From a virus, in IMG/VR virus record IMGVR_UViG_3300028590_000049, positions 1 to 38,829 of that record: a stretch of DNA of 38,829 nucleotides; one strand, 5' to 3'. This document shows, piece by piece, positions 17,551 to 25,346 of this stretch. A program made the translations under genes and the position numbers. Under the pieces are notes generated by a model. It had not been told where the DNA came from, made no database searches, and saw only the letters and a program-made list of their open reading frames with translations. Numbering within the stretch: position 1 is the stretch's first letter; each line of letters begins with the position of its first letter.

Positions 17551-20500
17551 ATGGAAGACTGGTCTGTATTTGAATCCGCCTCTGGGCCGGCAGTGGCGGG
17601 AGGATCACCGCCTCCAACTGAGGACTGGTCTGTCTTTGAGTCGGCAATGCCCGCGCAGCCGAAGGCTCCGGTAGCCGAAGACTTCGACTACCTCAACGGC
17701 GATCTTTCGGAAGTTGATGGCTTCAGCGAGTCGAGCCCTGAGTGGCAGGCGCAGATGGCCAAACTCCAGGAAGGGTGGCGCCAGACCGCCCAGACCGACC
17801 CGGAAGCTGAGCAGCGTGCTACCGAGTGGTGGCAGCAAAAGGAACAGGAAGCACAGATCGGCGAGCTCCCGCCCAACGCCACCGAACTTGAGCAACTCAC
17901 CTTCAATCGCCGAAAGGAACTCATCACCGGCGAGCCGTCCGATAACGACGTGCCGGGGTTTGAGGCCGCCTACGAGAACGAAGCCGACCCCACGCTGAAG
18001 CAACAACGACTCGCTGAATTGCGGGCAGCCCAGCAGCGCTATCGCTATCGCAAGGCGCAACTGGCGGGCGAAATCGCCAACATAAAATGGACCGGCAGTT
18101 CTCCCGACCGGAAGATCGCGGAAGAACGTTCCGCGGTTGAAGCTGGCCTTGGCCCGGACATGCAACTCGCCAACGCGCCGATCATGCGCGGGGCGACGAC
18201 TGGCGTGGCGAACGCGGCGAGCAACGTGGCCGAGTCGTTGCTGCGGATGGCTCCGGCCATTGGCGGTGAAGACCCACTCTCAGAAATGGCCGATGTGATT
18301 GGCCGTGAGCGGATGGCTGAAGGGCAGCGTCAAGCGTACCTGGACAACGAGCAGGGGGCCGCTGCGGCGCTCCCTAACGCTGTCGTGCAGATGACAGGTG
18401 AATACCTCCCCTTGGCTGCTGCGGGCGTCCCAGCGGCCGTACAGGTCGCTGCAAGGGGGATGAATGACGCTTACCTCAAGAGCAACGATCACGCCTACGC
18501 GCTCACGTCCGGCATCATTCAAGGCGCATTGACCTACGCTGGCGGCAAGCTCGCGGGCGGTACGTTCATTGACATGCTTTCCGGCAAGGTGGCTGGTAAG
18601 TCGCTGGGGCCGCTACTTAGTGGCTTCGGCTGGGAGTCGGCTGAGGAACTAGGCCAGCTATTCGCCCAGGCAGCGCTTGACCGCGGCTGGGGCGTAGGCG
18701 ATGGGAAGATGCCGACGCCCAAGGAAGTGATGTGGACGCTGGCGGTTGTGGCCGGCGCCCGCGGCATCGGTACGGGCATGTCCGCCAACATCGAGGACGA
18801 TGGCGTCAATCAGCCGGCGCTCTTCGATGAACTGAAGAACTTCGCTGACCGCAAGTGGCCGTCTCGCAAGTCCGCCAAGGAGGCTGGCGTCGACCAGATC
18901 GCAACGACCGCCAAGGAGCGGTCGAGGCTGGCGAGTGATATCCGCGACCGCCTGTCCGCTGAGGATGTTACCAAGCAACTCTACGACGCCGCACCGTCGC
19001 GAGAAGCGGCAGAGCTAGACATCGCAATGCTTAAGGCAAGGGCCGCAAGCGCGGCTGTGACGCTTGACGAATACGTTGGGAAGCGACTTAAGCGAATCGA
19101 AAAAACAACAAGAGCAGAGGCGGGGCCACTAAGAAGTGGGCGAGTGCGCCCTGATGGGCGGCGTGCGGAAATTGAGTTTCTACAGGAGGGGCGGGCAATT
19201 ATCCGCGCCTTTGAAACACAAACAGAAGCCAGTATCCCCCACGAATTGTTGCATCTATTCCGCAAGGACTTAGAGGAGGCTGGATGGGAAGACGAACTTC
19301 GCAGGGTTGAGCGATGGGCGGGGGTAAGGAACGGGAAGTGGGATCGCAAGGCAGAAGAGAAGTGGGCTCGCGGCGGCGAGCGATACCTTGCTGACGGCAA
19401 GGCTCCGGTCCCGCACCTCCAGGGAGTGTTTGATAAGTTCAAGGAGTGGCTGGGGAAGATTTACTCCGTCATCACCAAGTCGCCCATCAATATCGACATC
19501 CCACCCGATATTCGCGCTGTTTACGATCGGTTGTTTACGCCGGCCGAAGGTTGGTCAGTTCAGCCTGAACTCGCTGGACAGGCGGCGGATGTGCCAACGG
19601 ATGTGCGCGAAGCGCGCGCCAAACCTGCGCCAAACCTGCGTGAAACTACACAAGACATCCTCTCCCAAGCACCCGTCTCCCCCGACCTTGCCGCCAAGAA
19701 CGCCTCAATGGACGAGGCCCGCGCGGCGATGGGGCTCCCGGCGATCAACCAGCCAGCGGCTCCCGGCGCCAACATGCCGCACCATGTCGCTGAGCAGGAG
19801 GCGATTCGCCAGAGAATCCCCGAGCGCGCCGCCGGCATTGTCATGGATTACCTGTCGGAGAAACGGAAGGATCTGCCCAGCCAGATTGAGATCGCTGGCA
19901 TGGCGGTCTATGGCGACCGCCTCAACGAAGTCTATGCCCGCCTCTCAGAAGACGTGAACAACCTCACGCTCGACGAAGGGGAACGGATGACCAAGGCGGC
20001 AGAACTGGAGCGGATTGAGCAAGATTTCGACTTGCTCAGCCGTGCGATGCGACAGATGGGAACCGCCCAGTCACAAGCGTTCTCTCAGCGCAAGCATGTC
20101 GTCGGCAGCGACTACCGACCGCTGGCCGTCGAAAGCAAAGCTGCCGCAGCAAAAGGCAAGAAGCTAACCCCCGACGAAAAGCGGAAGGTCAAGCAGGCGG
20201 TCGACGAGCACGCCAAGGCAGAGGAGAAGCTGGCGGACCAGGAGAAGAAAGAGGCAGCCGCTACCAAGACCAAGCGGGAGAAGATCAAAACCGAGGCCAA
20301 GAAGCTGAAGGAGAAGATCGCTAAGAAGAAACTCCCGACCGACCTCACGAAGTACGCCCGCGACCTCGCCAAGCAATTCCTGGCGGAAGGCGTGACCGGC
20401 AGACGCCAACTCATCGACAAGGTGCAGAAGGCCGTTCGTGAAGTCTTCCCCGAGACGCAGCGACGCCAGGTGATCGACGCCATCAGCGGATACGGCGACT

Positions 20501-22764
20501 TCACGCAACTGTCGAAGGATGAGGTGAGCGTCCGGCTCCGTGACCTGAAGGGGCAACTTCAGCAGATCGGAAAGTTGAAGGACATGTCGGAGGGGAAGGC
20601 GCCCGCCAAGACCGGCATGGAGCGGCGCACTCCCAGCGACGAAGAGCGCGGGCTTATCAAGGAGGTAAATGAAGCGAAGAAAGAGGGCGGCTACGAAGTC
20701 ACCGACCCGGCCAAGCAGTTGGCCAGCGCCCTCTCGACGATGAAGACGCGGCTGCGGAATCAGATCAAAGACTTGCAAGCACAGATCGACAGCAAGCAAA
20801 AGCGCATCAAGGACAAGAAGGACGCGCCGACCGACGAAGAAACAAAGCGACTAACCGCCGAGCGTGACGAACTCAAGAAGCAGTTCGAGGATATCTTCGG
20901 CAAGCCGGAGTTGACTGACGAGCAGCGAGTGGCAATCGCCGAGCGGGCGGTCAAGAAGTCGATCGCAGAATACGAACGTCGGCTGGCCGCTGGTGAATAC
21001 CCAGTCGCTCCCGCCAGCAAAACACCCCAAACACCAGAGTTGCTTAAGCTGCGATTGGAGCGCGATCGCCTGCGCGCACAGTATCAGTCGGGCAAGCCGG
21101 TATCACTTGATGAGAAGAAGAGGATTGAGGCAGCAACAAAGGCTGTCGAGAAGTCAATTGTCGACCTTGAGCGGCGACTGAAGGAAGGCGACTACTCCAG
21201 TAAAGCTAAGCGACCAGCGCCTAGCGACCCAAAACTGAAAGCACTTCGGGATAGGGCGGAGTCGCTGCGCAAGAAGTATGCCGAATCAAATCCCAACCCA
21301 CCCGGCTTGGACCAAGCCAAGGAAAAGCTAGAAACCCTGCGTGCCCACCTTCGCAACGGCACACTACCGGAGCCAGTAGCACGCACAGAAACACGCAACC
21401 CCGCGGCCAAGGCACTGCAAGAACAATTGGCCGACGTGCGGAAGCAACTCTCTCAATCGGAGCCAGCGCAGAAGGCACGCCTATTGAAGACCATCGGCGA
21501 ACTTCAAGCCAAGCTCCAGGCCGGCAACTTCTCGTTGCCCGAAGGCGCTCCACGCCCAGTGTCGCCAGAGATCGAGCGGTTGCAGTACGAGCGGGACAAG
21601 GCACGCCGGAAGATTCGGACGGAGATCAATGCCCTCAAGCCACAGACTATTTGGGGTCATGTGTCGAGTCCGTTCAACGCCGCCCGCAGCATCATCACGA
21701 CGATGGACTTGCCGCCGGTGTTTCGCCAAGGTGCGTTCATTGCACTAGGAAACCCCGGACGTGCCGCGAAGGCCACGGCTGCCGGCATCAAGGGAATGTT
21801 CTCGGACTTCAACGCTCGCAAGTCACTGGCGGAAATCCAAGCACGCCCCAACGCCCCACTGTACGCCAGAGCGAAGCTATACCTGGCTGACATGGATGGG
21901 TCGCCGTCTGCGCGAGAGGAAGCGTTCGTTGGTCGCCTTGTCGAGAAACTTCCCGGTGTGCGATCCATCGTCAGCGCGAGCGAGCGGAACTACACGGTGT
22001 TCCTCAACCAGCTACGCGCCGACACATTCGACGCAATGGCAGCTTCGCTCAGTCGCAACGGCGAGCCAACGATGGACGAGGCCAAGGCGATTGCAAAGTT
22101 TATCAACGTGGCCACCGGGCGTGGTGACTTCGGGACGTTCGAGACGACAATGACCGGACTGGCGCCGGTGTTCTTCTCGCCACGATACGCAGCAAGCCGG
22201 TTCCAGCTACTAGCAGGGCAGCCGCTATACGGTGGCACCGCGGCGACCAGAAAGCTGATTGCCCAGGAGTACGGCAAGGCACTCGTAGGCGCTGGGCTGA
22301 TCTACGCGCTCGCTATGGCTGCTGGCGCAGAACTGGAAGAAGATCCAACTAACTCTGACTTCGGAAAGATCAAGGTCGGCAACTCGCGGCTCGACCCGCT
22401 TGGCGGACTATCCCAAACGGCGGTGGTAACGTCGCGCATGGCCCACGGAGTCAAGGAGACTGTCGGCTCGTGGATTAGCGGCGAGCCAAGGGAGACGAAC
22501 TTCGTGAAGAACGAGGCACGCATGGCGGGGCAATTCCTGCGCAACAAACTCTCGCCGATTGCAGCCACGCTGATGAATCTAGCCACGGGGGAGACTTCGA
22601 CTGGCGATAAGGTTACGCCGGGCCAAATGGCTAGCGATCTGACGATCCCTCTCTCGCTGCGGGATATCAAGAACGCCACCGAGGAGCATGGCGTGCCGGG
22701 TGGCGTAGCCCTGTGGCTCACTTCGCTGTTCGGCGTCGGCCTTCAGACCTACGAAGACAACTAG
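17551..22764 (+). CDS. Giant polyvalent ejection protein with zincin motif (1737 aa)
   Basis: 1737 residues. In order: an exact 9-residue N-terminal duplication EDWSVFESA (2-10, 24-32); an Ala/Gly-rich part with membrane-prone helices (about 250-420); a metallopeptidase-like domain with HELLH (H564-H568) and a conserved later segment (WARGGERYL, E610; GVFDKFKEWLGKIYSVI about 628-644) as in phage polyvalent proteins; a charged coiled-coil part (about 850-1130) ending in four approximate 50-60-residue helical repeats (about 1131-1356); and a C-terminal domain containing FFSPRYAASRFQLLAG (1541-1556) and KIKVGNSRLDPLGGLSQ (1606-1622), a signature I know from very large phage proteins. Probable role: ejected with DNA, cleaving host or virion proteins and forming a conduit. 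Protease activity is inferred. Confidence 0.75.
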   Translation: MEDWSVFESASGPAVAGGSPPPTEDWSVFESAMPAQPKAPVAEDFDYLNGDLSEVDGFSESSPEWQAQMAKLQEGWRQTAQTDPEAEQRATEWWQQKEQEAQIGELPPNATELEQLTFNRRKELITGEPSDNDVPGFEAAYENEADPTLKQQRLAELRAAQQRYRYRKAQLAGEIANIKWTGSSPDRKIAEERSAVEAGLGPDMQLANAPIMRGATTGVANAASNVAESLLRMAPAIGGEDPLSEMADVIGRERMAEGQRQAYLDNEQGAAAALPNAVVQMTGEYLPLAAAGVPAAVQVAARGMNDAYLKSNDHAYALTSGIIQGALTYAGGKLAGGTFIDMLSGKVAGKSLGPLLSGFGWESAEELGQLFAQAALDRGWGVGDGKMPTPKEVMWTLAVVAGARGIGTGMSANIEDDGVNQPALFDELKNFADRKWPSRKSAKEAGVDQIATTAKERSRLASDIRDRLSAEDVTKQLYDAAPSREAAELDIAMLKARAASAAVTLDEYVGKRLKRIEKTTRAEAGPLRSGRVRPDGRRAEIEFLQEGRAIIRAFETQTEASIPHELLHLFRKDLEEAGWEDELRRVERWAGVRNGKWDRKAEEKWARGGERYLADGKAPVPHLQGVFDKFKEWLGKIYSVITKSPINIDIPPDIRAVYDRLFTPAEGWSVQPELAGQAADVPTDVREARAKPAPNLRETTQDILSQAPVSPDLAAKNASMDEARAAMGLPAINQPAAPGANMPHHVAEQEAIRQRIPERAAGIVMDYLSEKRKDLPSQIEIAGMAVYGDRLNEVYARLSEDVNNLTLDEGERMTKAAELERIEQDFDLLSRAMRQMGTAQSQAFSQRKHVVGSDYRPLAVESKAAAAKGKKLTPDEKRKVKQAVDEHAKAEEKLADQEKKEAAATKTKREKIKTEAKKLKEKIAKKKLPTDLTKYARDLAKQFLAEGVTGRRQLIDKVQKAVREVFPETQRRQVIDAISGYGDFTQLSKDEVSVRLRDLKGQLQQIGKLKDMSEGKAPAKTGMERRTPSDEERGLIKEVNEAKKEGGYEVTDPAKQLASALSTMKTRLRNQIKDLQAQIDSKQKRIKDKKDAPTDEETKRLTAERDELKKQFEDIFGKPELTDEQRVAIAERAVKKSIAEYERRLAAGEYPVAPASKTPQTPELLKLRLERDRLRAQYQSGKPVSLDEKKRIEAATKAVEKSIVDLERRLKEGDYSSKAKRPAPSDPKLKALRDRAESLRKKYAESNPNPPGLDQAKEKLETLRAHLRNGTLPEPVARTETRNPAAKALQEQLADVRKQLSQSEPAQKARLLKTIGELQAKLQAGNFSLPEGAPRPVSPEIERLQYERDKARRKIRTEINALKPQTIWGHVSSPFNAARSIITTMDLPPVFRQGAFIALGNPGRAAKATAAGIKGMFSDFNARKSLAEIQARPNAPLYARAKLYLADMDGSPSAREEAFVGRLVEKLPGVRSIVSASERNYTVFLNQLRADTFDAMAASLSRNGEPTMDEAKAIAKFINVATGRGDFGTFETTMTGLAPVFFSPRYAASRFQLLAGQPLYGGTAATRKLIAQEYGKALVGAGLIYALAMAAGAELEEDPTNSDFGKIKVGNSRLDPLGGLSQTAVVTSRMAHGVKETVGSWISGEPRETNFVKNEARMAGQFLRNKLSPIAATLMNLATGETSTGDKVTPGQMASDLTIPLSLRDIKNATEEHGVPGGVALWLTSLFGVGLQTYEDN
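20941..21618 (+). repeat. Four imperfect coding repeats inside the giant protein
   Basis: Protein-level repeats of 50-60 residues. Each has a helix ending in a short L-x(R/A)-x-L motif, then G-(E/D/T/N)-(Y/F/L), a Pro-containing loop, and a second charged helix: YERRLAAGEY (unit 1), LERRLKEGDY (unit 2), LRAHLRNGTL (unit 3), LQAKLQAGNF (unit 4). The second helices read LKLRLERDRLRAQY, LKALRDRAESLRKKY, AKALQEQLADVRKQL and IERLQYERDKARRKI. The units have diverged too far to be seen easily in the DNA. Confidence 0.65.
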
Positions 22765-23078
22765 CGGAACCGCGCCTCATTCGCCATATCCTGCAAATCC
22801 CACTCCATCATCCGCAGGGTGAAGTTGGCTTGACGCATCTCGCGCAGTTGGTCCTGTTCAGTGGACCAGCGGCTAATGCCGTAGTCGTAGCGTGAGATCG
22901 GGGCCACGTAGCGCGGCGCGCAGTACGGACGGTAGACCGGGGCATAGTAGTACGGCATGGCCGCCGACTGCTGCGCCTGGTTGATCTGCCCTTGGTAGGC
23001 CGCGTTCATCTGCCAGATGTTTTGGGCGGAGGCAGAAGAAGCTGTGAGGATGAGAGCGGCGATGAGCGCGGAACGCAT
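22761..23078 (-). CDS. Secreted small protein downstream of integrase
   Basis: 105 residues from the ATG at 23078 (AAGGA 10 nt upstream on the minus strand). Clear Sec signal peptide: MRSALIAALILTASSASA with an AxA-type cut after residue 18. The mature part is Tyr/Pro/Ala-rich (AMPYYYAPVYRPYCAPRYVAP), then a charged helical tail (WSTEQDQLREMRQANFTLRMMEWDLQ). One cysteine. It is the last gene of the minus-strand integrase operon and shares the four bases CTAG with the stop of the giant plus-strand gene. As a prophage-expressed exported protein it could alter the cell surface, for example to block superinfection; this is inference. Confidence 0.65.
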   Translation of the reverse strand: MRSALIAALILTASSASAQNIWQMNAAYQGQINQAQQSAAMPYYYAPVYRPYCAPRYVAPISRYDYGISRWSTEQDQLREMRQANFTLRMMEWDLQDMANEARFR

Positions 23079-23080
23079 GG

Positions 23081-23275
23081 CTACGGTTCCTTAATGGATG
23101 GCCATTGGTCGCGAGGCAAGTCTACTACGTCAATGCGGATGATACGCTCGCGACCAGGGCTACGCAACCAAACTTGATTACCGTCTATGTACACCGGCAT
23201 GAAACCCTTGCCCCAACCGGGCGGAAGGTTAGCGGCAATGTGATTAGCCACTTCCTCAACTGTCGGTTTTTCCAT
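23081..23275 (-). CDS. Hypothetical 64-aa protein in integrase operon
   Basis: 64 residues from the ATG at 23275. The open frame runs back to 23326, but this inner start overlaps the integrase end by only 20 nt and has AAGAG just before it. Sequence: a short helix (TVEEVANHIAANLPPGWGKG), then a beta-like part (FMPVYIDGNQVWLRSPGRERIIRIDVVD). No Cys and no membrane segment. It lies between the integrase and the exported protein with 2 nt to the next gene. Not recognised; the coupled layout argues for co-expression with the integrase. Confidence 0.6.
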   Translation of the reverse strand: MEKPTVEEVANHIAANLPPGWGKGFMPVYIDGNQVWLRSPGRERIIRIDVVDLPRDQWPSIKEP

Positions 23276-24128
23276 CACTCTTGCCGGGCCTGAACAGCAA
23301 ATCGACAGCGGATGCCGTTTTAACAATCCGCGGATCGAGATAGCCGCGCGTCACTGTGCGCGATGTATGACCGAGCAGTTCGGTCGCATTTCCGCCCGCC
23401 GCTTCGTAGTGGCTGGCCGTCGAGCGACGAATGCGATGGAACTTGCTCCGACGATCAGCCGGCAATCCTCCTTTCATCAACATCTTTGTGAGACGGTTAT
23501 AAAGCGTGCCGTTGTCGTAAGGCCAAAAGAATGGCCGGTACTCACGCGGCAGCCTGTGCAACAGTTGTGCCGTCTCCTCTGCAATCGGATAAATCCGATC
23601 TGTGTGGCCGCCCTTGCGGACTTCTGCCGGTAGGAAAACCGTCAACCCCTCCAGGTCAACGCCATCCCACCGAAGATCCATCATGGCCGCAATCCGCTCG
23701 CCTGTGTCCCAGAGGCAAGAGAACAGCGCCGACCACCACAACTGGCCGTCCACGCTCCCTACGTCCACAGCATACTTCGTACATGCGAAGAGTTTGCGAA
23801 GCTCTTCGACAGTCCACGCCCGAGGGATTCGATGGGGGACGCGGACTGGATGCGACGTAGGCCAAACGTCTAAGTAATTCTGCTTACAGGCGAACCGCCA
23901 CAGAGCGTATAGCTTTCTCTGTTCGCCCGCAATAGTCCCCGCGGAGGTCTCTCGTGTCTGGCGGCGTACAACATGTTGCGCCATTCGATCCTCTGTCAGA
24001 TCCTCGACTTCGGCATGTCTGAGTAACGTAAGCGAGAATTGCCGAATGGCCAGCCTGAAAAGCCGCTCTGTACCCTCTTTCGGGTGGGTCCGTGCCTTGT
24101 ACTCCGAGAGCAATTCCAAGAGTCTCAT
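23256..24128 (-). CDS. int: Tyrosine site-specific integrase
   Basis: 290 residues. It recombines the phage attachment site with the chromosome during lysogeny. The N-terminal SAM-like core-binding domain spans about 1-95 and the catalytic domain 100-275. Catalytic set visible: R145 (DTGERIAAMMDLRW), K172 (RKGGH), H231-x-x-R234 (FHRIRRS), H254 (LLGHTSRTVTRGY) and the nucleophile Y263 (GYLDPR). All six positions are present, so it should be active. It has no long arm-binding N-terminal domain, so it is a compact integrase. The minus-strand direction away from the control region is typical of temperate phage lysogeny cassettes. Confidence 0.93.
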   Translation of the reverse strand: MRLLELLSEYKARTHPKEGTERLFRLAIRQFSLTLLRHAEVEDLTEDRMAQHVVRRQTRETSAGTIAGEQRKLYALWRFACKQNYLDVWPTSHPVRVPHRIPRAWTVEELRKLFACTKYAVDVGSVDGQLWWSALFSCLWDTGERIAAMMDLRWDGVDLEGLTVFLPAEVRKGGHTDRIYPIAEETAQLLHRLPREYRPFFWPYDNGTLYNRLTKMLMKGGLPADRRSKFHRIRRSTASHYEAAGGNATELLGHTSRTVTRGYLDPRIVKTASAVDLLFRPGKSDGKTDS

Positions 24129-24405
24129 CTGCGCACCCTTCTCCCATGTGCGACGTGGAAGGCCACGTTCACAGGATCGGCGCCGAATCCGTGGCTAGTT
24201 CATTGCAGATTCTTAACCTGCACAACCACGTCCACGTCTTTGGGGTAAATACCCACGCGGATGGATAAAGAAAGCCGATTCCACGGCTTATAGCGGCTGC
24301 GGCGTCGAACGGAGGCGGGCAAACCTCGCCGCGCGAAGCCTCTCTCCGGCAGTTGAAGTCTTCACCATGTATAGGCGTTTTTGTTTTGTCAAGTAAGTGT
24401 CCACT

Positions 24406-24466
24406 CTGCCAGCCGGGCCGACAGCACAAAAAGCCGTCGTTTGGTGTGACAACCCCCGGCTGGCAG
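24406..24466. repeat. 12-bp perfect inverted repeat in lysogeny control region
   Basis: CTGCCAGCCGGG (24406-24417) and CCCGGCTGGCAG (24455-24466) are exact reverse complements with 37 nt between them. The right arm ends 5 nt before the -35 box of the HTH gene promoter. Candidate binding sites for a regulator or for the integrase/excision factor; a stem with a 37-nt loop is less likely. Confidence 0.6.
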
Positions 24467-24470
24467 CCTA

Positions 24471-24499
24471 TTTGCATTGACATTGCTGCGTGTTAATAT
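24471..24499 (+). promoter_or_regulatory. Putative promoter of the HTH gene
   Basis: TTTGCA (24471-24476), 17-nt spacer, TAATAT (24494-24499). The predicted transcription start, about 7 nt downstream, falls on the ATG at 24506, so the transcript could be leaderless. A TTGACA at 24477-24482 is too close to TAATAT to pair with it. Confidence 0.45.
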
Positions 24500-24505
24500 G
24501 AGGGC

Positions 24506-24739
24506 ATGGAACCGATGTTGAGCGGAACCTACGTTACCGTAACAGAAGCGGCTACCGAGCTTGGTATTAGCCGCCAGCGAGTTCATGGACTTATTAAAAG
24601 CGGGCAACTTGTCGCTGAAAGCATCCATGACCGGCTGTTGGCAATCCCGCGTAAATCACTGGACGCGATCAAAAAGATAGAGCGACCAGTTGGCGTCCAT
24701 TTAGACAAGCGGTCAAAACCGAGCCGCCGCGCCAGTTAA
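24506..24739 (+). CDS. Small HTH (MerR/excisionase-type) DNA-binding protein, candidate phage repressor
   Basis: 77 residues. Residues 9-52 form a winged HTH of the excisionase/MerR type: YVTVTEAATELGISRQRVHGLIKSG is helix-turn-helix, and LVAESIHDRLLAIPRKSLDAI is the wing and last strand. The basic tail (HLDKRSKPSRRAS) could add DNA contacts. Start: ATG 24506 has no Shine-Dalgarno; ATG 24515 (M4) has AGGG 9 nt upstream and is an alternative. It stands alone between its own promoter and a terminator, beside the integrase and upstream of an operator-like dyad, so a repressor or excisionase role fits. Which of the two is undecided. Confidence 0.7.
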   Translation: MEPMLSGTYVTVTEAATELGISRQRVHGLIKSGQLVAESIHDRLLAIPRKSLDAIKKIERPVGVHLDKRSKPSRRAS

Positions 24740-24752
24740 TTTAGGGGATTTG

Positions 24753-24779
24753 AAGCCGGCCAAAAAAGTCGGCTTTTTT
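24753..24779 (+). terminator. Rho-independent terminator after the HTH gene
   Basis: Stem AAGCCGGC (24753-24760) with GTCGGCTT (24768-24775), one G-T pair, loop CAAAAAA, then T-run 24774-24779. This separates the HTH gene from the early promoter 15 nt further on. Confidence 0.85.
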
Positions 24780-24789
24780 ATTTGCTGGT

Positions 24790-24821
24790 GATATTGACAC
24801 GCGGCAATATCTTCCGATAAT
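24790..24821 (+). promoter_or_regulatory. Early promoter with overlapping operator dyad
   Basis: TTGACA (24794-24799, full consensus), 16-nt spacer, GATAAT (24816-24821, 5 of 6). A 7-bp dyad GATATTG (24790-24796) / CAATATC (24805-24811) with an 8-nt spacer covers the -35 box. This is the best promoter in the window and should drive the early genes from 24914. A dyad over the -35 box is the standard layout for repression; the ATTGACA...AATAT words also occur at the HTH gene promoter (24476-24499). Confidence 0.7.
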
Positions 24822-24913
24822 CAATGCCGTCACACCAATTCTGACGGCACTTCTTGCGGCCTTCTCGCCGCCCGAGTGTCGCCCGTCCGACAACTCATTT
24901 GCATGGAGGCATC

Positions 24914-25279
24914 ATGGGCCCAGACGCCGAAGGCGCTCCGTACCACGTATATCTCATTCGCGACCCTTTTCGCGACAGCGTGGTCAAGGTTGGCGTAACG
25001 AGGAATCCGCAGAATAGGCTTCGCAGCTTTCAGAACGAGAAGTGGTTTTATGGACACTCGGCTCTGACTGTTGAAATGCGAGACAAGGGCGTCGCCCCCA
25101 CAATGCTCCTGTTGGCGAAGACGCGCACTCGCGCGGCTGCGTGCAAGCTGGAGGTCATTATCTCCGCAAGCCTGCGAGTAGCTGGGCTCACTGTCTTGAA
25201 TAAAGAAGGGGCCGGGCGCGCAAAGGCGATTCTTTCGTCTGCCGTTGAGGGGCGTGTAATCAATCCTCGCAGCGCCTGA
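24914..25279 (+). CDS. GIY-YIG-like nuclease (T5orf172-type variant)
   Basis: 121 residues from ATG 24914 (GGAGG 24905-24909, 4 nt away). The N-terminal YHVYLIRDP...VVKVGVTRNPQNRLRSFQ follows the GIY-YIG pattern with VYLI for GIY, KVG for YIG and a conserved Arg (R36) nine or ten residues on. CKLEVIISASL (about 76-86) gives the catalytic Glu (E79) and TVLNKEGAGR the late Asn. This KxG form is typical of T5orf172/MUG113 proteins. It is the first gene after the early promoter. Likely a metal-dependent DNA nuclease acting on host or phage DNA; target unknown. Confidence 0.65.
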   Translation: MGPDAEGAPYHVYLIRDPFRDSVVKVGVTRNPQNRLRSFQNEKWFYGHSALTVEMRDKGVAPTMLLLAKTRTRAAACKLEVIISASLRVAGLTVLNKEGAGRAKAILSSAVEGRVINPRSA

Positions 25280-25346
25280 CCAACCGCACCTAATCCCCGC
25301 GTGGGCGAAGTAGCCCCGCCGCCTCTTTAGTCACACGGAGAGAAGT

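Larger units (their letters stand above)
24129..24505. other. Integrase-side control region, candidate attP area
   Basis: No gene is visible. It holds small dyads (GGGTAAATACCC near 24243-24254), an AT-rich stretch 24362-24395 containing a minus-strand TTGACA (24392-24387) and TATACA (24373-24368) only 13 nt apart, too close for a normal promoter, and the 12-bp inverted repeat described separately. A phage attachment site is expected beside the integrase, but I cannot fix it without the host junction. Confidence 0.45.

Noticed and set aside
23884-24147. 87-aa minus-strand frame overlapping the integrase start
   Set aside because: Wholly inside the integrase N-terminal coding region in another frame, Cys/Arg/Gly-rich shadow composition.
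24204-24222. tRNA-Lys-like anticodon arm (TGCAG...TTCTTAA...CTGCA)
   Set aside because: The stem can be drawn and the loop looks like a CTT anticodon loop, but no D-arm, T-arm (no GGTTCGAATCC) or acceptor stem lies around it on either strand.
24368-24392. Minus-strand TTGACA and TATACA as integrase promoter
   Set aside because: Only 13 nt separate the boxes, too short for a sigma70 promoter; left as an AT-rich note.
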